This document shows positions 1 through 7,168 of a stretch of DNA of 17,485 nucleotides, one piece after another (the stretch's first letter is position 1; each line of letters opens with the position of its first letter). Source of the DNA: Pseudomonadota bacterium (GTDB lineage: Bacteria; Pseudomonadota; Gammaproteobacteria; Steroidobacterales; Steroidobacteraceae); NCBI GenBank assembly GCA_023391335.1, contig JAEWBG010000029.1, positions 1-17,485 on the forward strand, read 5' to 3'. Under the pieces are notes generated by a model. It ran no database searches. It was not told the DNA's origin and was given only the letters and a program-made list of their open reading frames with translations. A program made the translations under genes and the position numbers.

Positions 1-12
1 ACGCAGATCGCA

Positions 13-51
13 CCCTCTCCCCAGCCCATCGAGGGCCATCGAGGGGGAGGG
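13..51. other. GC-rich stem-loop, possible terminator of an upstream gene
   Basis: The run CCCTCTCCC at 13-21 can pair with GGGGGAGGG at 43-51 (nine pairs, one G-T wobble). A short GCTTTAG follows, but there is no real T tract. It could be the 3' end signal of a gene lying left of the window or another dispersed palindrome. The gene it would serve is not visible. Confidence 0.3.
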
Positions 52-409
52 AGCTTTAGACGCGTTTCGCTCTGTGTGCTGTTTGCGAAGTTCCATTTCG
101 TCAGCGGCCCTTGAATCGCTGCTCGCGTGAGGGCTTTGCTAAAGACGGAAGAAACTTGGCCGCAGAGAACGCAAAAAAGAAGTGAGCACCACGCGGAGGC
201 ATCTGCCTCATATCATCCTGTCAATCCTGTTCATCCTGTCGAATCTCTTACTTCTGCTCCGGTGCAAAGCGAAGAAATTAAACACAAGATAGCCACCCGC
301 CTGCGCGGGTGCGACGGCCTTTGAACTCTGTGTGAGATTCTTTTCCCCGGCTCCGGACGCGAAGCGCTCACCTGAGCAACGCTCACTCTCACCTACTCAC
401 TTTGTCTAT
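52..409. other. Non-coding stretch built from dispersed repeat fragments
   Basis: I see no credible gene here. It contains a CCGCAGAGAACGC-type fragment near 160-172, the CCTGTCAATCCTGTTCATCC motif at 217-236, an AATCTCTTACTTCTGCTCC stretch (about 242-260) that recurs slightly altered near 5140-5160, and a CACCCGCCTGCGCGGGTG palindrome near 294-311. A 65-codon open frame over 127-324 has no ribosome binding site and consists of these repeats, so I do not treat it as a gene. Confidence 0.5.
214..242 (-). repeat. CCTGTCAATCCTG/CAGGATGAACAGG dispersed motif
   Basis: Read on the minus strand this is a GACAGGAT-AACAGGAT-GACAGGAT near-tandem motif with a period of about nine bases. It recurs in the opposite orientation at about 15360-15388, and a degenerate version lies near 5083-5095. 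Similar strings occur as intergenic repeats in many unrelated environmental genomes (general knowledge). Its flanks suggest it belongs to the outer, less conserved part of the long inverted repeat listed separately. Confidence 0.6.
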
Positions 410-844
410 GCGGCTTCGTGTTTCGTCCGACTCTCCGTGTTCTCCGTGCCCTCCGTGGAGATTCTTTCTGCGAACGAGCGAAGCTAAGAACAAGATAGCC
501 ACCGGCCTATGACCGAAGGAAATCCCATGCGGACGCGGGGGCGACGGACTTTTTTGAAAGGCCACTTCTTTGTGATCGCGAACTCGGACAGACCGCCTCT
601 GTGAGCTCCTGTGTGAGATTCTGATTCGTCACAGGTCACAAGTCACAAGTCACGGGCCAGAAGCTAGCGGTGAGGCGACCTACACCTCGCACTTCACACC
701 GATCAACTTCTGTCCTGCCGTAAGGCCCTCCTGATCCGAGAGGATCCTTCCTGGCGAAGGCCTTCCTGACGACGCAGTCGTCCGTCATTTAAGTTGACGT
801 CGCGCCTTCTCAGCGGCGTGCGACGGGATCTGAACTCAGTACGC
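410..844 (-). repeat. Left arm of a long inverted repeat flanking the island
   Basis: The reverse complement of this stretch aligns nearly throughout with 14934-15341. Shared landmarks in order are GCGYACTGAGTTCAGATCCC, GACGTCAACTTAAATGACGG, CGGATCAGGAGGGCCTTACG, AAGTGCGAGGTGTAGGTCGC, CTGTGACGAATCAGAATCTC, CTTGTTCTTAGCTTCGCTCG and GAGTCGGACGAAACAC. Long blocks match at about nine bases in ten by eye. This arm carries about 25 extra bases near 505-540. It starts about 25 bases beyond the ppsA stop. No transposase or integrase lies in or beside it. Confidence 0.85.
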
Positions 845-869
845 ATTGTGTTGCGTCCGAGTCCGCTTC

Positions 870-3269
870 TTACGCGGTTAGTCGTTTGCGCCGTTCTGCA
901 CCCGCGACGCGTCGCTTCACTTCGACGAAGCTGTCGGGGCTGACGGAAATCGAATCGATGCCGCAGTCGACCAAGAATTCTGCAAACTCCGGATGATCGC
1001 TCGGTGCTTGGCCGCACAAACCGACTTTGGCTTTCGCTTTGTGCGCTTCGCTGATCACGCTGCCGATCATCCATTTCACCGCGTCGTCTTGTTCGTCGAA
1101 TAACGCCGCGAGTTCTTCCGAGTCGCGATCCACCCCGAGCGTCAACTGTGTCAGATCGTTGCTGCCGATGGAGAAGCCATCAAAGCGAGCGGCAAATGCT
1201 TTCGCCAAGATGACGTTGGAAGGAATCTCGCACATCACATAGATCTGTAATCCGTTCTCGCCGCGCCTAAGGCCGTTCTCAGCCATCACAGCGAGCACGC
1301 GATCGGCTTCAGCCACGGAGCGACAAAACGGAATCATGATCACGACGTTGGTGAAGCCCATGTCTTCGCGGAGCTTGCGTAGCGCGCGACACTCGAGCGC
1401 GAAACCGTCACGGTAGCGAGGCGAGTAGTACCGCGACGCTCCACGGAATCCGATCATCGGATTCTCTTCGCTGGGTTCGAACTGCTTGCCGCCCAGTAGA
1501 TTCGAGTACTCGTTGGTCTTGAAATCGCTGGTACGCACGATGACTGGTTTCGGGTACGCGGTCGCTGCGATGCGACCCAACCCGAGTGCAAGGCGGTCGA
1601 CGAAGTATTGAGGCTTATCGGTATAGCCAGCGGTCAGAGCTGCAATTTCGGATTTGGCTTGCTCGTCGTGCAACTCCGAAAATTTCACCAGCGCCATCGG
1701 ATGCACGCGCACGTGATTACTCACCACGAATTCCATGCGTGCGAGGCCCACGCCGTCCGCCGGCAATTGCCACCATCGAATTGCGGCTGCCGGGTTGGCG
1801 AGATTCAGCATGATTTTGGTTTGCGTGACGGGAATCGTATCCAGCGCCAGTTCGTCGGCCTCGATTGTGGCTGCGCCTGCGTAAATTGAGCCTTCTTCTC
1901 CTTCCGCGCACGAAACGGTGATCTCCTGCTCATCGTGCAGAATCTGGGTCGCCTTCCCGGTGCCGACGATCGCCGGCAGTCCCAGCTCTCGACTGACGAT
2001 TGCAGCGTGGGATGTGCGGCCGCCGTGGTCTGTGACGATCGCCGCAGCCCGCTTCATGATCGGAACCCAATCGGGATCCGTCGTCGACGTAACGAGAATC
2101 GAGCCGTCGCGAAAGCGATCGATCTCTTGTGCGCTTGCCAGTACGCAGACATTGCCGGTCACCGCCGCGCTGCCGATGCTGAGGCCCGAGAGCAGTTTGG
2201 GACCCTTCTCGAGAACTTTATAGGTCTTGATCGTTCCGGTATCGCGGCGCGACTGCACCGTCTCCGGTCTTGCCTGGACGATGAAGATCTCGCCGCTGCG
2301 GCCGTCTTTCGCCCATTCCATATCCATCGGCATCCCGTAGTGCTCTTCGATTGCGCGTGCCCATGTAGCGAGCTGCAGGATCTCTGCGTCGGTGAGCACA
2401 AAGCCATTGCGCTCGGCGACTGATGTCGGGACATTGCGAGTGGGCTCGCGAGCATCGTTCGAATAGATGAGTTTGCGCGCCTTCTCGCCGCACTTCTTTT
2501 CGATGATCGGCGATGGCGTTTTACCCAGCAGGGGCTTGAAGACCTGATACTCGTCCGGATCGACGGTCCCTTGCACCACGTTCTCGCCGAGTCCCCACGC
2601 TGCGTTGATGAGCACCACTCGATCGCAGCCGGTCTCAGTGTCGATCGAAAACATCACGCCGGAGCCGGCGAGATCGGATCGCACCATCTTCTGCACGCCG
2701 ATCGACAGCGCGACGCGCAGATGATCGAAGCCTTTGGCTTCGCGATAGCTAATGGCACGGTCGGTAAATAGCGAGGCGTAGCAGGATCGGCAGGCGGCCA
2801 ACACGGCATCTTCGCCTTGTACATTCAGGAAGCTCTGCTGCTGGCCGGCGAAGCTCGCGTCCGGGAGATCTTCGGCCGTTGCGCTGGAGCGCACGGCGAC
2901 GTCGGTATTGGCGCTTTGATAGCGATGCGACAACTCGCGATAGGCTGCGCGGATCTGCTCTGCGGTTGATGCGGGAAAGTCGGAGCGCATGAACGCGGTA
3001 CGGATTTGCTGCCCGGCTTCCGCGAGCGAGATGCGCTGTTCGCGGTACTCCCGCAGGCGATGTTCAATCTCGGCTTGCAGGCTATTCGCTTTGATGAACG
3101 ACCAATATGCTTCCGCCGTCGTCGCGAAACCATCCGGAACGTTGACGCCGGCGGTCGTAAGGTTCGAGAACAATTCACCCAGCGAGGCGTTCTTGCCTCC
3201 CACACGCGGCACATCCGTGCGCCGCACGACTTCGAACCAAACCAGTTCGTGACTGGGTGATGCGCTCAT
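870..3269 (-). CDS. ppsA: Phosphoenolpyruvate synthase (pyruvate, water dikinase)
   Basis: This 799-residue cytosolic enzyme makes PEP from pyruvate, ATP and water, giving PEP, AMP and phosphate, and so opens gluconeogenesis from pyruvate. The order is the family's own: an N-terminal ATP-grasp domain (VGGKNASLGEL at about 23-33, RSSATAEDLP near 127-136), a phosphohistidine domain with GGRTSHAAI (His421, the swivelling phosphoryl carrier, same number as in E. coli), and a C-terminal PEP/pyruvate barrel ending in GLCGQAPSD (Cys752, the catalytic acid). Length is normal and no key residue is missing. The ATG is preceded by GGAGGT seven bases upstream, overlapping the end of the upstream CBS gene. 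Only five bases separate that gene's stop from this start, so translation is probably coupled. It is the last gene of a pfkA-CBS-ppsA operon. Confidence 0.96.
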   Translation of the reverse strand: MSASPSHELVWFEVVRRTDVPRVGGKNASLGELFSNLTTAGVNVPDGFATTAEAYWSFIKANSLQAEIEHRLREYREQRISLAEAGQQIRTAFMRSDFPASTAEQIRAAYRELSHRYQSANTDVAVRSSATAEDLPDASFAGQQQSFLNVQGEDAVLAACRSCYASLFTDRAISYREAKGFDHLRVALSIGVQKMVRSDLAGSGVMFSIDTETGCDRVVLINAAWGLGENVVQGTVDPDEYQVFKPLLGKTPSPIIEKKCGEKARKLIYSNDAREPTRNVPTSVAERNGFVLTDAEILQLATWARAIEEHYGMPMDMEWAKDGRSGEIFIVQARPETVQSRRDTGTIKTYKVLEKGPKLLSGLSIGSAAVTGNVCVLASAQEIDRFRDGSILVTSTTDPDWVPIMKRAAAIVTDHGGRTSHAAIVSRELGLPAIVGTGKATQILHDEQEITVSCAEGEEGSIYAGAATIEADELALDTIPVTQTKIMLNLANPAAAIRWWQLPADGVGLARMEFVVSNHVRVHPMALVKFSELHDEQAKSEIAALTAGYTDKPQYFVDRLALGLGRIAATAYPKPVIVRTSDFKTNEYSNLLGGKQFEPSEENPMIGFRGASRYYSPRYRDGFALECRALRKLREDMGFTNVVIMIPFCRSVAEADRVLAVMAENGLRRGENGLQIYVMCEIPSNVILAKAFAARFDGFSIGSNDLTQLTLGVDRDSEELAALFDEQDDAVKWMIGSVISEAHKAKAKVGLCGQAPSDHPEFAEFLVDCGIDSISVSPDSFVEVKRRVAGAERRKRLTA

Positions 3270-3274
3270 CGAGA

Positions 3275-3721
3275 TTACCTCCGCGCCCGCGCTTCGCGGT
3301 TCTGTTCCTTGGTGATGACATCAGCCAGCGCCGCAGCTTCTTGCGCGTGTACTTTGACCAGATCATCCAGCGATACGACGCCGGTGATGTTCTCTTCATG
3401 ACCTACGATCGGCAGGCGACGCACGCCGTGCATCTTCATTCGCTCGAGTGCGACCGAAACATCTTCCGATTCATCTGCGACCACCACGTTGCTGTTCATG
3501 ATGTCGCCGACCGTCGTGGTGCTTGGATCGCGACCTGTCGCGAGGACTTCGACGACGATATCGCGGTCGGTGACGATGCCGATCGGCGAGCGTTCGCTAT
3601 AACCCTCGATCACGATGAGGTCACCGACGTGCTGTTCGCGCATGAGTTTGGCGGCAGTCGTGATCGTCGTATCGCGCGTGCAGCACGCCACGTCTAATGC
3701 ACATACATCTTGAAGTTTCAT
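3275..3721 (-). CDS. CBS-domain pair protein (putative adenylate sensor)
   Basis: A stand-alone Bateman module of 148 residues. The first CBS motif covers about residues 1-65 (repeated LMREQHVGDLIVIE, then GIVTDRDIVV) and the second about 73-130 (DIMNSNVVV, MKMHGVRRLPIV, GVVSLDDLVK). No catalytic domain is attached. Such pairs typically bind AMP, ADP, ATP or S-adenosylmethionine and signal energy state (family knowledge). Its place between pfkA and ppsA, with ppsA starting five bases after its stop, suggests a role in reporting or tuning flux between glycolysis and gluconeogenesis; that is inference. TAGGAGA lies upstream of the ATG. It is a clear paralogue of the CBS protein at 5321-5773, sharing the RxxHVG, GVxTDRDxVV and GVRRxPxV blocks. 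Confidence 0.9.
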   Translation of the reverse strand: MKLQDVCALDVACCTRDTTITTAAKLMREQHVGDLIVIEGYSERSPIGIVTDRDIVVEVLATGRDPSTTTVGDIMNSNVVVADESEDVSVALERMKMHGVRRLPIVGHEENITGVVSLDDLVKVHAQEAAALADVITKEQNREARARR

Positions 3722-3761
3722 GATTCGTCTCTCCTAGGGTTCAAGTTATCGAGCGGATTGC

Positions 3762-4733
3762 CTACTGAGCCAAAACCTCTGCGAGCTCGTAGAGCGCGCG
3801 ATCGAATTGCTTCTTCGCGCCGGACAACTGCGCGTATGGGGTCGCAGTCACAGCTCCCTGCGAAAGTCCGACCAACACGCCGTGGGAACCGTTGCGAAGG
3901 TGATCCACTGCTGCGGCACCGAAGCGTGTGGCCATCGTGCGATCGAACACGCCAGGTGAGCCGCCTCTTTGTACGTGTCCTAACGTCGTCAACCGCAGTT
4001 CGAATCCAAGTCGCTCGCGGTGCTCTTGGAAGTACTGAGCGAGTTGTGCGGCATTCAGTTGTGCGCCTTCCGCTACGACGGCGATCGCGTGGCTCTTGCC
4101 GCGTTTGTAAGCTTCGCGGAGCCGCGTGGCGACGGTTTCCGGATGCAATTCGACTTCAGGGACGATGACGACTTCGGCACCTCCAGCGACAGCGACGGAG
4201 AGAGCAATGAATCCGCTATGGCGGCCCATCACTTCGATGAGAAATGCACGATGGTGCGATGAGGCGGTCACCCGTAGCCGATCTATCGCATCCAGAGCCG
4301 TGTCGAGCGCAGTCGTCGTGCCAATCGAGATGTCGGTACCTGCAAGGTCGTTATCGATCGTGGATGCGACGCCGACCACTGGAAATCCAAGTCGAGAGAT
4401 CTCGGTTGCGCCAGCTTGCGAACCGTTGCCGCCGATAACGATCAACGCGGCGATATCTGAACTGCGAAGCTGCTCGATTGCCTTGAGTTGTCCTTCGCGA
4501 TTCAGGAACGCAGGGCAGCGACTCGTGCCCAGCGTGGTGCCGCCGCGATTGATGATTCCACCCACATCGCGCAGGCCGAGTGCAACGAAGTCGCCCGCGA
4601 TCAATCCCGTGTAGCCGTTGCGAACGCCGAACATTTCGAAACCGTTTGCAATTCCGCAGCGCACTGCAGCGCGTATGGCCGCATTCATTCCGGGTGCATC
4701 GCCGCCGCTGGTGAGTATTGCGATTCGCTTCAT
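3762..4733 (-). CDS. pfkA: 6-phosphofructokinase, PfkA type, with an Asp103-to-Asn change
   Basis: 323 residues, close to the 320 of E. coli PfkA, and alignable to it without shifts in the first 190 residues. It phosphorylates fructose 6-phosphate to the 1,6-bisphosphate in the cytosol. GGDAPGMN (10-17), the catalytic TIDND (125-129, Asp127 as base), MGR (169-171), effector-site Arg21, Arg25 and Glu187, and HVQRGGSP are all present. The nucleotide loop reads GGNGS at 101-105: Gly104 is the residue usual in ATP-dependent enzymes (Asp marks PPi users), but position 103, an Mg-ATP contacting Asp in E. coli, is Asn. Real phosphoryl donor and rate are therefore less certain. No clear ribosome binding site precedes the ATG, but the N-terminus aligns exactly. 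It heads the pfkA-CBS-ppsA operon, with 40 bases to the CBS gene. Confidence 0.93.
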   Translation of the reverse strand: MKRIAILTSGGDAPGMNAAIRAAVRCGIANGFEMFGVRNGYTGLIAGDFVALGLRDVGGIINRGGTTLGTSRCPAFLNREGQLKAIEQLRSSDIAALIVIGGNGSQAGATEISRLGFPVVGVASTIDNDLAGTDISIGTTTALDTALDAIDRLRVTASSHHRAFLIEVMGRHSGFIALSVAVAGGAEVVIVPEVELHPETVATRLREAYKRGKSHAIAVVAEGAQLNAAQLAQYFQEHRERLGFELRLTTLGHVQRGGSPGVFDRTMATRFGAAAVDHLRNGSHGVLVGLSQGAVTATPYAQLSGAKKQFDRALYELAEVLAQ

Positions 4734-4888
4734 GGTGGTTTGCGGGTGTTAGTGCGAATGCAGCATAGGGCGTGTGTGTTGACAGCACATCAGAGGCTGC
4801 CCTAGGGGGTTAGGTGGTGGCACGGAGTTGGGCGTTGCGACCGAAAGCTGGGTCGAGATCGTCCATGTCAAGGCGGTGGTGTGCTTGT

Positions 4889-5001
4889 GTCGGCTTGCGT
4901 CAGAAGTCTTTTTGAAAAACGCTGCGAGTACCTCCCTGTAAGCTCGTACAAAAACATCCTGTTTTTGAACGTTTTCAAAATGACTTCTGACGCAAGCCGA
5001 C
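4889..5001. repeat. 113-bp MITE-like inverted-repeat element
   Basis: GTCGGCTTGCGTCAGAAGTC at 4889-4908 is matched perfectly by its reverse complement at 4982-5001. Pairing continues imperfectly inward through TTTTTGAAAAACG and its partner CGTTTTCAAAA. The interior has two smaller palindromes, GCGAG...CTCGT (about 4924-4946) and CAAAAAC-ATCCT-GTTTTTG (4949-4967). Long terminal inverted repeats, no coding capacity and AT-rich inner arms unlike the neighbourhood fit a non-autonomous miniature element. No obvious target-site duplication flanks it. It sits upstream of both pfkA and the second CBS gene, so it could also supply a transcription end or promoter. Confidence 0.8.
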
Positions 5002-5127
5002 GGCGCATCACGTGTGTATGGACCTGTGATTTTCCTAAGACCCGGCCTCGATCTTCTTGCAAAGAGACTTAGAGACGATCAACAAGATGAACAGGAGTAC
5101 GAAAGTCAGAACAGATCTCTTAGCTCC

Positions 5128-5165
5128 GACATCCTGTCCAATCTCTTAACTTCTACTCCAGTGCC
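5128..5165 (+). repeat. Fragment of the dispersed repeat seen at 230-265
   Basis: The string CATCCTGTCCAATCTCTTAA followed by CTTCTACTCCAGTGCCGG mirrors CATCCTGTCGAATCTCTTAC plus TTCTGCTCCGGTGC at 232-263 with a handful of changes. It is a partial copy in the same orientation, showing that the repeat family also seeds the pfkA-CBS intergenic gap. The rest of 5002-5320 holds no gene I can support before the CBS start. Confidence 0.55.
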
Positions 5166-5217
5166 GGTCGAAAACCTGGCAGGCTCTGTGTGCTGTTGGG
5201 GAGGGAGAGTGTGTGTT

Positions 5218-5249
5218 GGGAGAAGGCGCAAAGGATCTTCGCCTTCCCC
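5218..5249. promoter_or_regulatory. Stem-loop in the leader of the second CBS gene
   Basis: GGGAGAAGGCG at 5218-5228 pairs with CGCCTTCCCC at 5240-5249, with one bulged A and an 11-base loop. CTTAGTTT follows, so it could be a weak intrinsic terminator or a leader structure. It lies 71 bases upstream of the ATG at 5321. Confidence 0.4.
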
Positions 5250-5320
5250 TTAGTTTCGCGGTGCATCGAGGAGAACAGAATCGCGGCGGTGCGATTCACT
5301 TGGCGAACTTGGAGCTCCAC

Positions 5321-5773
5321 ATGAAAGTCGGGGATTACAGTCAGAAAGAAGTCGTGACGATTGGGCCGGCGGCGGATATCTCAGAGGTGTCTAGGCTCAT
5401 GCGCGATCGGCATGTCGGTTTTGTGATCGTGGTGGAGCAGGAAGGAGTGCGGAGGGTGCCGATTGGGGTGATCACGGATCGGGATGTTGTAGTTCAAGTT
5501 AATGCGCGGGACGTCGATCAGCACGCAATCACGGTGCGTGATGTGATGACGCGCGATCCGCTGGTCGCACAGGAAAGCGATGACTTCAGGGATCTACTTC
5601 AATCGATGCGCGGCAAAGGTGTGCGGCGCGTGCCGGTCACGGATGTTGCGGGTTCGTTGACCGGTGTCATCGCGAGTGACGATGCATTGGATGCGATCAC
5701 GGCGATGATGTGCGAGTTATCTGGTTCCATCCATCAGGAGCAGCGATCGGAGCGGCGCATTCGCAGTGCGTAA
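5321..5773 (+). CDS. CBS-domain pair protein (second paralogue)
   Basis: 150 residues made of two CBS motifs and nothing else. The first spans about 1-65 (MRDRHVGFVIVVE, then GVITDRDVVVQ) and the second about 72-130 (DVMTRDPLVAQ, MRGKGVRRVPV, GVIASDDALD), followed by a short charged tail. It would bind an adenine nucleotide or related ligand and act as a small soluble sensor (family knowledge). I chose the ATG at 5321 because GGAG sits six bases before it and the protein then begins MKVGDY, parallel to MKLQDV of the paralogue at 3275-3721. The same frame stays open upstream to 5213 but that part is unlike CBS. The gene converges with the PRPP synthetase gene, with 13 bases between the stops. 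Confidence 0.9.
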   Translation: MKVGDYSQKEVVTIGPAADISEVSRLMRDRHVGFVIVVEQEGVRRVPIGVITDRDVVVQVNARDVDQHAITVRDVMTRDPLVAQESDDFRDLLQSMRGKGVRRVPVTDVAGSLTGVIASDDALDAITAMMCELSGSIHQEQRSERRIRSA

Positions 5774-5797
5774 TGCGCCGGTCGGTTCAGCGGCGCA
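5774..5797. terminator. Possible shared bidirectional terminator hairpin
   Basis: TGCGCC at 5774-5779 pairs with GGCGCA at 5792-5797 around a 12-base loop, exactly at the junction of two convergent genes. The stop of the PRPP synthetase gene lies in the loop. No T tract is present on either strand, so termination is inferred from position only. Confidence 0.35.
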
Positions 5798-6779
5798 GAG
5801 GTGCGCTGCTCGCGTTTCGGGGCGCAAGTTGCGCGATGGAATCGGCAAAAAGGCCAGCGACAGAACACACGCGCAACTTGTTTTCGGGTACGCGCGTGAA
5901 TGGCTCCTCGAGCGCGACGGAATCGGTGACCCATACTTCGTCGGGACCTTGCGGCGAGAATAGCTGCATCGCATCCGGCGTGAAGACGGCATGAGTTGCT
6001 ACGGCGAGCACGCGCTGGGCGCCTGCTTCGCGCGCGGCGCGGGTTGCGCGCATCAACGTCGAACCTGACGCAATCATGTCGTCGTAAATAATCACTTCGC
6101 GCCCGCGGACATCGCCCACAAACGTTTCCCCGCTGAGTTGTCCCGAGCTGCGAATTTTCTCCATAAAGCCGGTACCAACCGGATCCTTGAAATGCTCTTG
6201 CAGGAACGACTGAAACTGATGCGCGCGTTTCATGCCGCCCGCATCCGGAGAGGCAACGAGTAGATCGGTGCCAACGTGCGAGGTGAGTTCGGTTGCGAAC
6301 ATCGCCGCAGCTTCGAGCCGTATGGTGGGAATGCGAAATGAGTTGTCGAGCGCTGCCTCGTTGTGAATATCGAGCACGATCACTCGATCGGTATCGACGG
6401 CTTCGAACATGCGCGCGACGTACTTGGTGGTGATCGGGTCGCGGGATTTGGTGCGGCGGTCCTTACGTCCATACGCGAAGTAGGGCAGGCAGGCGGTGAC
6501 GCTCGCTGCACCCGCGTCCTTCAATGCTCCGATGAAGAACAACAGACGGCAGAGTTTGTCGTTCGCGGATTGGTGCTGATCGCCCCGTAAGTTGTGCACG
6601 ACGAAAACGTGGTGCCCTGTGACATCGCACAGCGGCCGCATCTTGTGCTCCCCGCCTTCGAACTCGCGCTCCTCGCTCGGCGATAGCTGCGCCCCGAGTG
6701 CAGCGGCGACTTTGCTCGCGAAGGGCTTCGCGGCAGCGGGCGAGAAGAGTGTGATCGATTCGCGTTGTTCTTGGGTCAT
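5787..6779 (-). CDS. prs: Divergent ribose-phosphate pyrophosphokinase (PRPP synthetase)
   Basis: About 330 residues; makes PRPP from ribose 5-phosphate and ATP for nucleotide, His, Trp and NAD synthesis. Seen from the ATG: FEGGE (40-44), the ATP-site block YGRKDRR (103-109; E. coli YARQDRR), DIHNEA with the active-site His (137-142), SPDAGGMKRA, the flexible-loop EKIR keeping the E. coli Lys194 and Arg196 equivalents (207-210), and the ribose-phosphate loop DDMIASGSTL (233-242; usual DDMIDTGGTL). It is clearly off the housekeeping line, so probably a second, specialised copy. I prefer ATG at 6779; a GTG at 6827 in frame would add 16 residues and start against the hairpin array. Neither has a good ribosome binding site. 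The gene stands alone on this strand. Confidence 0.88.
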   Translation of the reverse strand: MTQEQRESITLFSPAAAKPFASKVAAALGAQLSPSEEREFEGGEHKMRPLCDVTGHHVFVVHNLRGDQHQSANDKLCRLLFFIGALKDAGAASVTACLPYFAYGRKDRRTKSRDPITTKYVARMFEAVDTDRVIVLDIHNEAALDNSFRIPTIRLEAAAMFATELTSHVGTDLLVASPDAGGMKRAHQFQSFLQEHFKDPVGTGFMEKIRSSGQLSGETFVGDVRGREVIIYDDMIASGSTLMRATRAAREAGAQRVLAVATHAVFTPDAMQLFSPQGPDEVWVTDSVALEEPFTRVPENKLRVCSVAGLFADSIAQLAPRNASSAPLRR

Positions 6780-6835
6780 GGGCGCTCTGGGAGTGGGACC
6801 GGGCGCAGTTATAACATCCTCTATCACAGTCGACG

Positions 6836-7080
6836 GATCGCTTTGCGATCGGGAAGGACTGGATAAACGACGGACGACTTTGTCGTCAGGTGGACCTTCG
6901 GCAGGACGGACGCGTTGCGTCAGGGAGGACGCGTTGCGTCAGGAAGGACTGGCGTCAGGTCAGAAAAAGGGGAGGACGGACGCTGCGCGTCGTGAAGGAC
7001 GGACGTCGAGAAGGATGCTGTCGCATCGGGAAGGACGGGCGTCGAGAAGGATGCTGTCGCATCGGGAAGGACTTCGTCGG
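6836..7080 (+). repeat. Mini-hairpin array 1
   Basis: A run of short palindromes joined by GGAAGGAC-like spacers: GATCGC-TTT-GCGATC (6836-6850), GACGAC-TTT-GTCGTC (6873-6887), GACGC-GTT-GCGTC (6909-6921 and 6928-6940), GACGC-TGC-GCGTC (6979-6991), GATGC-TGTC-GCATC (7014-7027 and 7050-7063). Stem sequences differ between units yet remain self-complementary. The same hairpins in the same order appear on the opposite strand at 15784-16066. Open frames across the array encode only repetitive Arg-rich strings, and I see no ribosome binding site for them. Confidence 0.85.
6994..7065 (+). repeat. 36-bp tandem duplication within array 1
   Basis: 6994-7029 and 7030-7065 are two adjacent 36-base units, each starting GAAGGACGG and ending GCTGTCGCATCGG, and differing at one base (GGACGTCG versus GGGCGTCG). 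The near-identity indicates recent duplication, and only one such unit is present in the mirror array at 15784-16066. Confidence 0.85.
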
Positions 7081-7091
7081 GTCAGAGAAGA

Positions 7092-7168
7092 ACAGAGGCA
7101 AGCCGACTTGGTCGGCAAGCAAGCCTAACGGCAGGGAAGCCATTGGCAGGGAAGCGCTGCGCGCAAGC
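7092..7168 (+). repeat. Direct repeat copy 1 (GCAAGCCGACNTGGTCGGC family)
   Basis: Begins GCAAGCCGACTTGGTCGGCA, whose GCCGAC/GTCGGC halves form a hairpin, then AAGCAAGCCTAACGGCA and GGGAAGCGCTGCGCGCAAGC. A second copy in the same orientation lies at 7283-7357 and a third, inverted and more degenerate, at about 15660-15742. Between the two direct copies is a CTCCGCGCTCTCCGTGTCC-type near-tandem motif (about 7238-7268). Confidence 0.75.

Noticed and set aside
703..1074. 123-codon frame overlapping the ppsA 3' end
   Set aside because: It is an alternative frame of ppsA running into the repeat arm, Arg/Ser-rich with no domain features.
4779..4784. TTGACA as a -35 box for a plus-strand transcript toward the MITE
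   Set aside because: No acceptable -10 box lies 16-18 bases downstream and no gene follows until 5321.
6836..7080. CRISPR array
   Set aside because: Repeats are short, self-complementary and irregularly spaced, spacers are the conserved part, and no cas gene is present.
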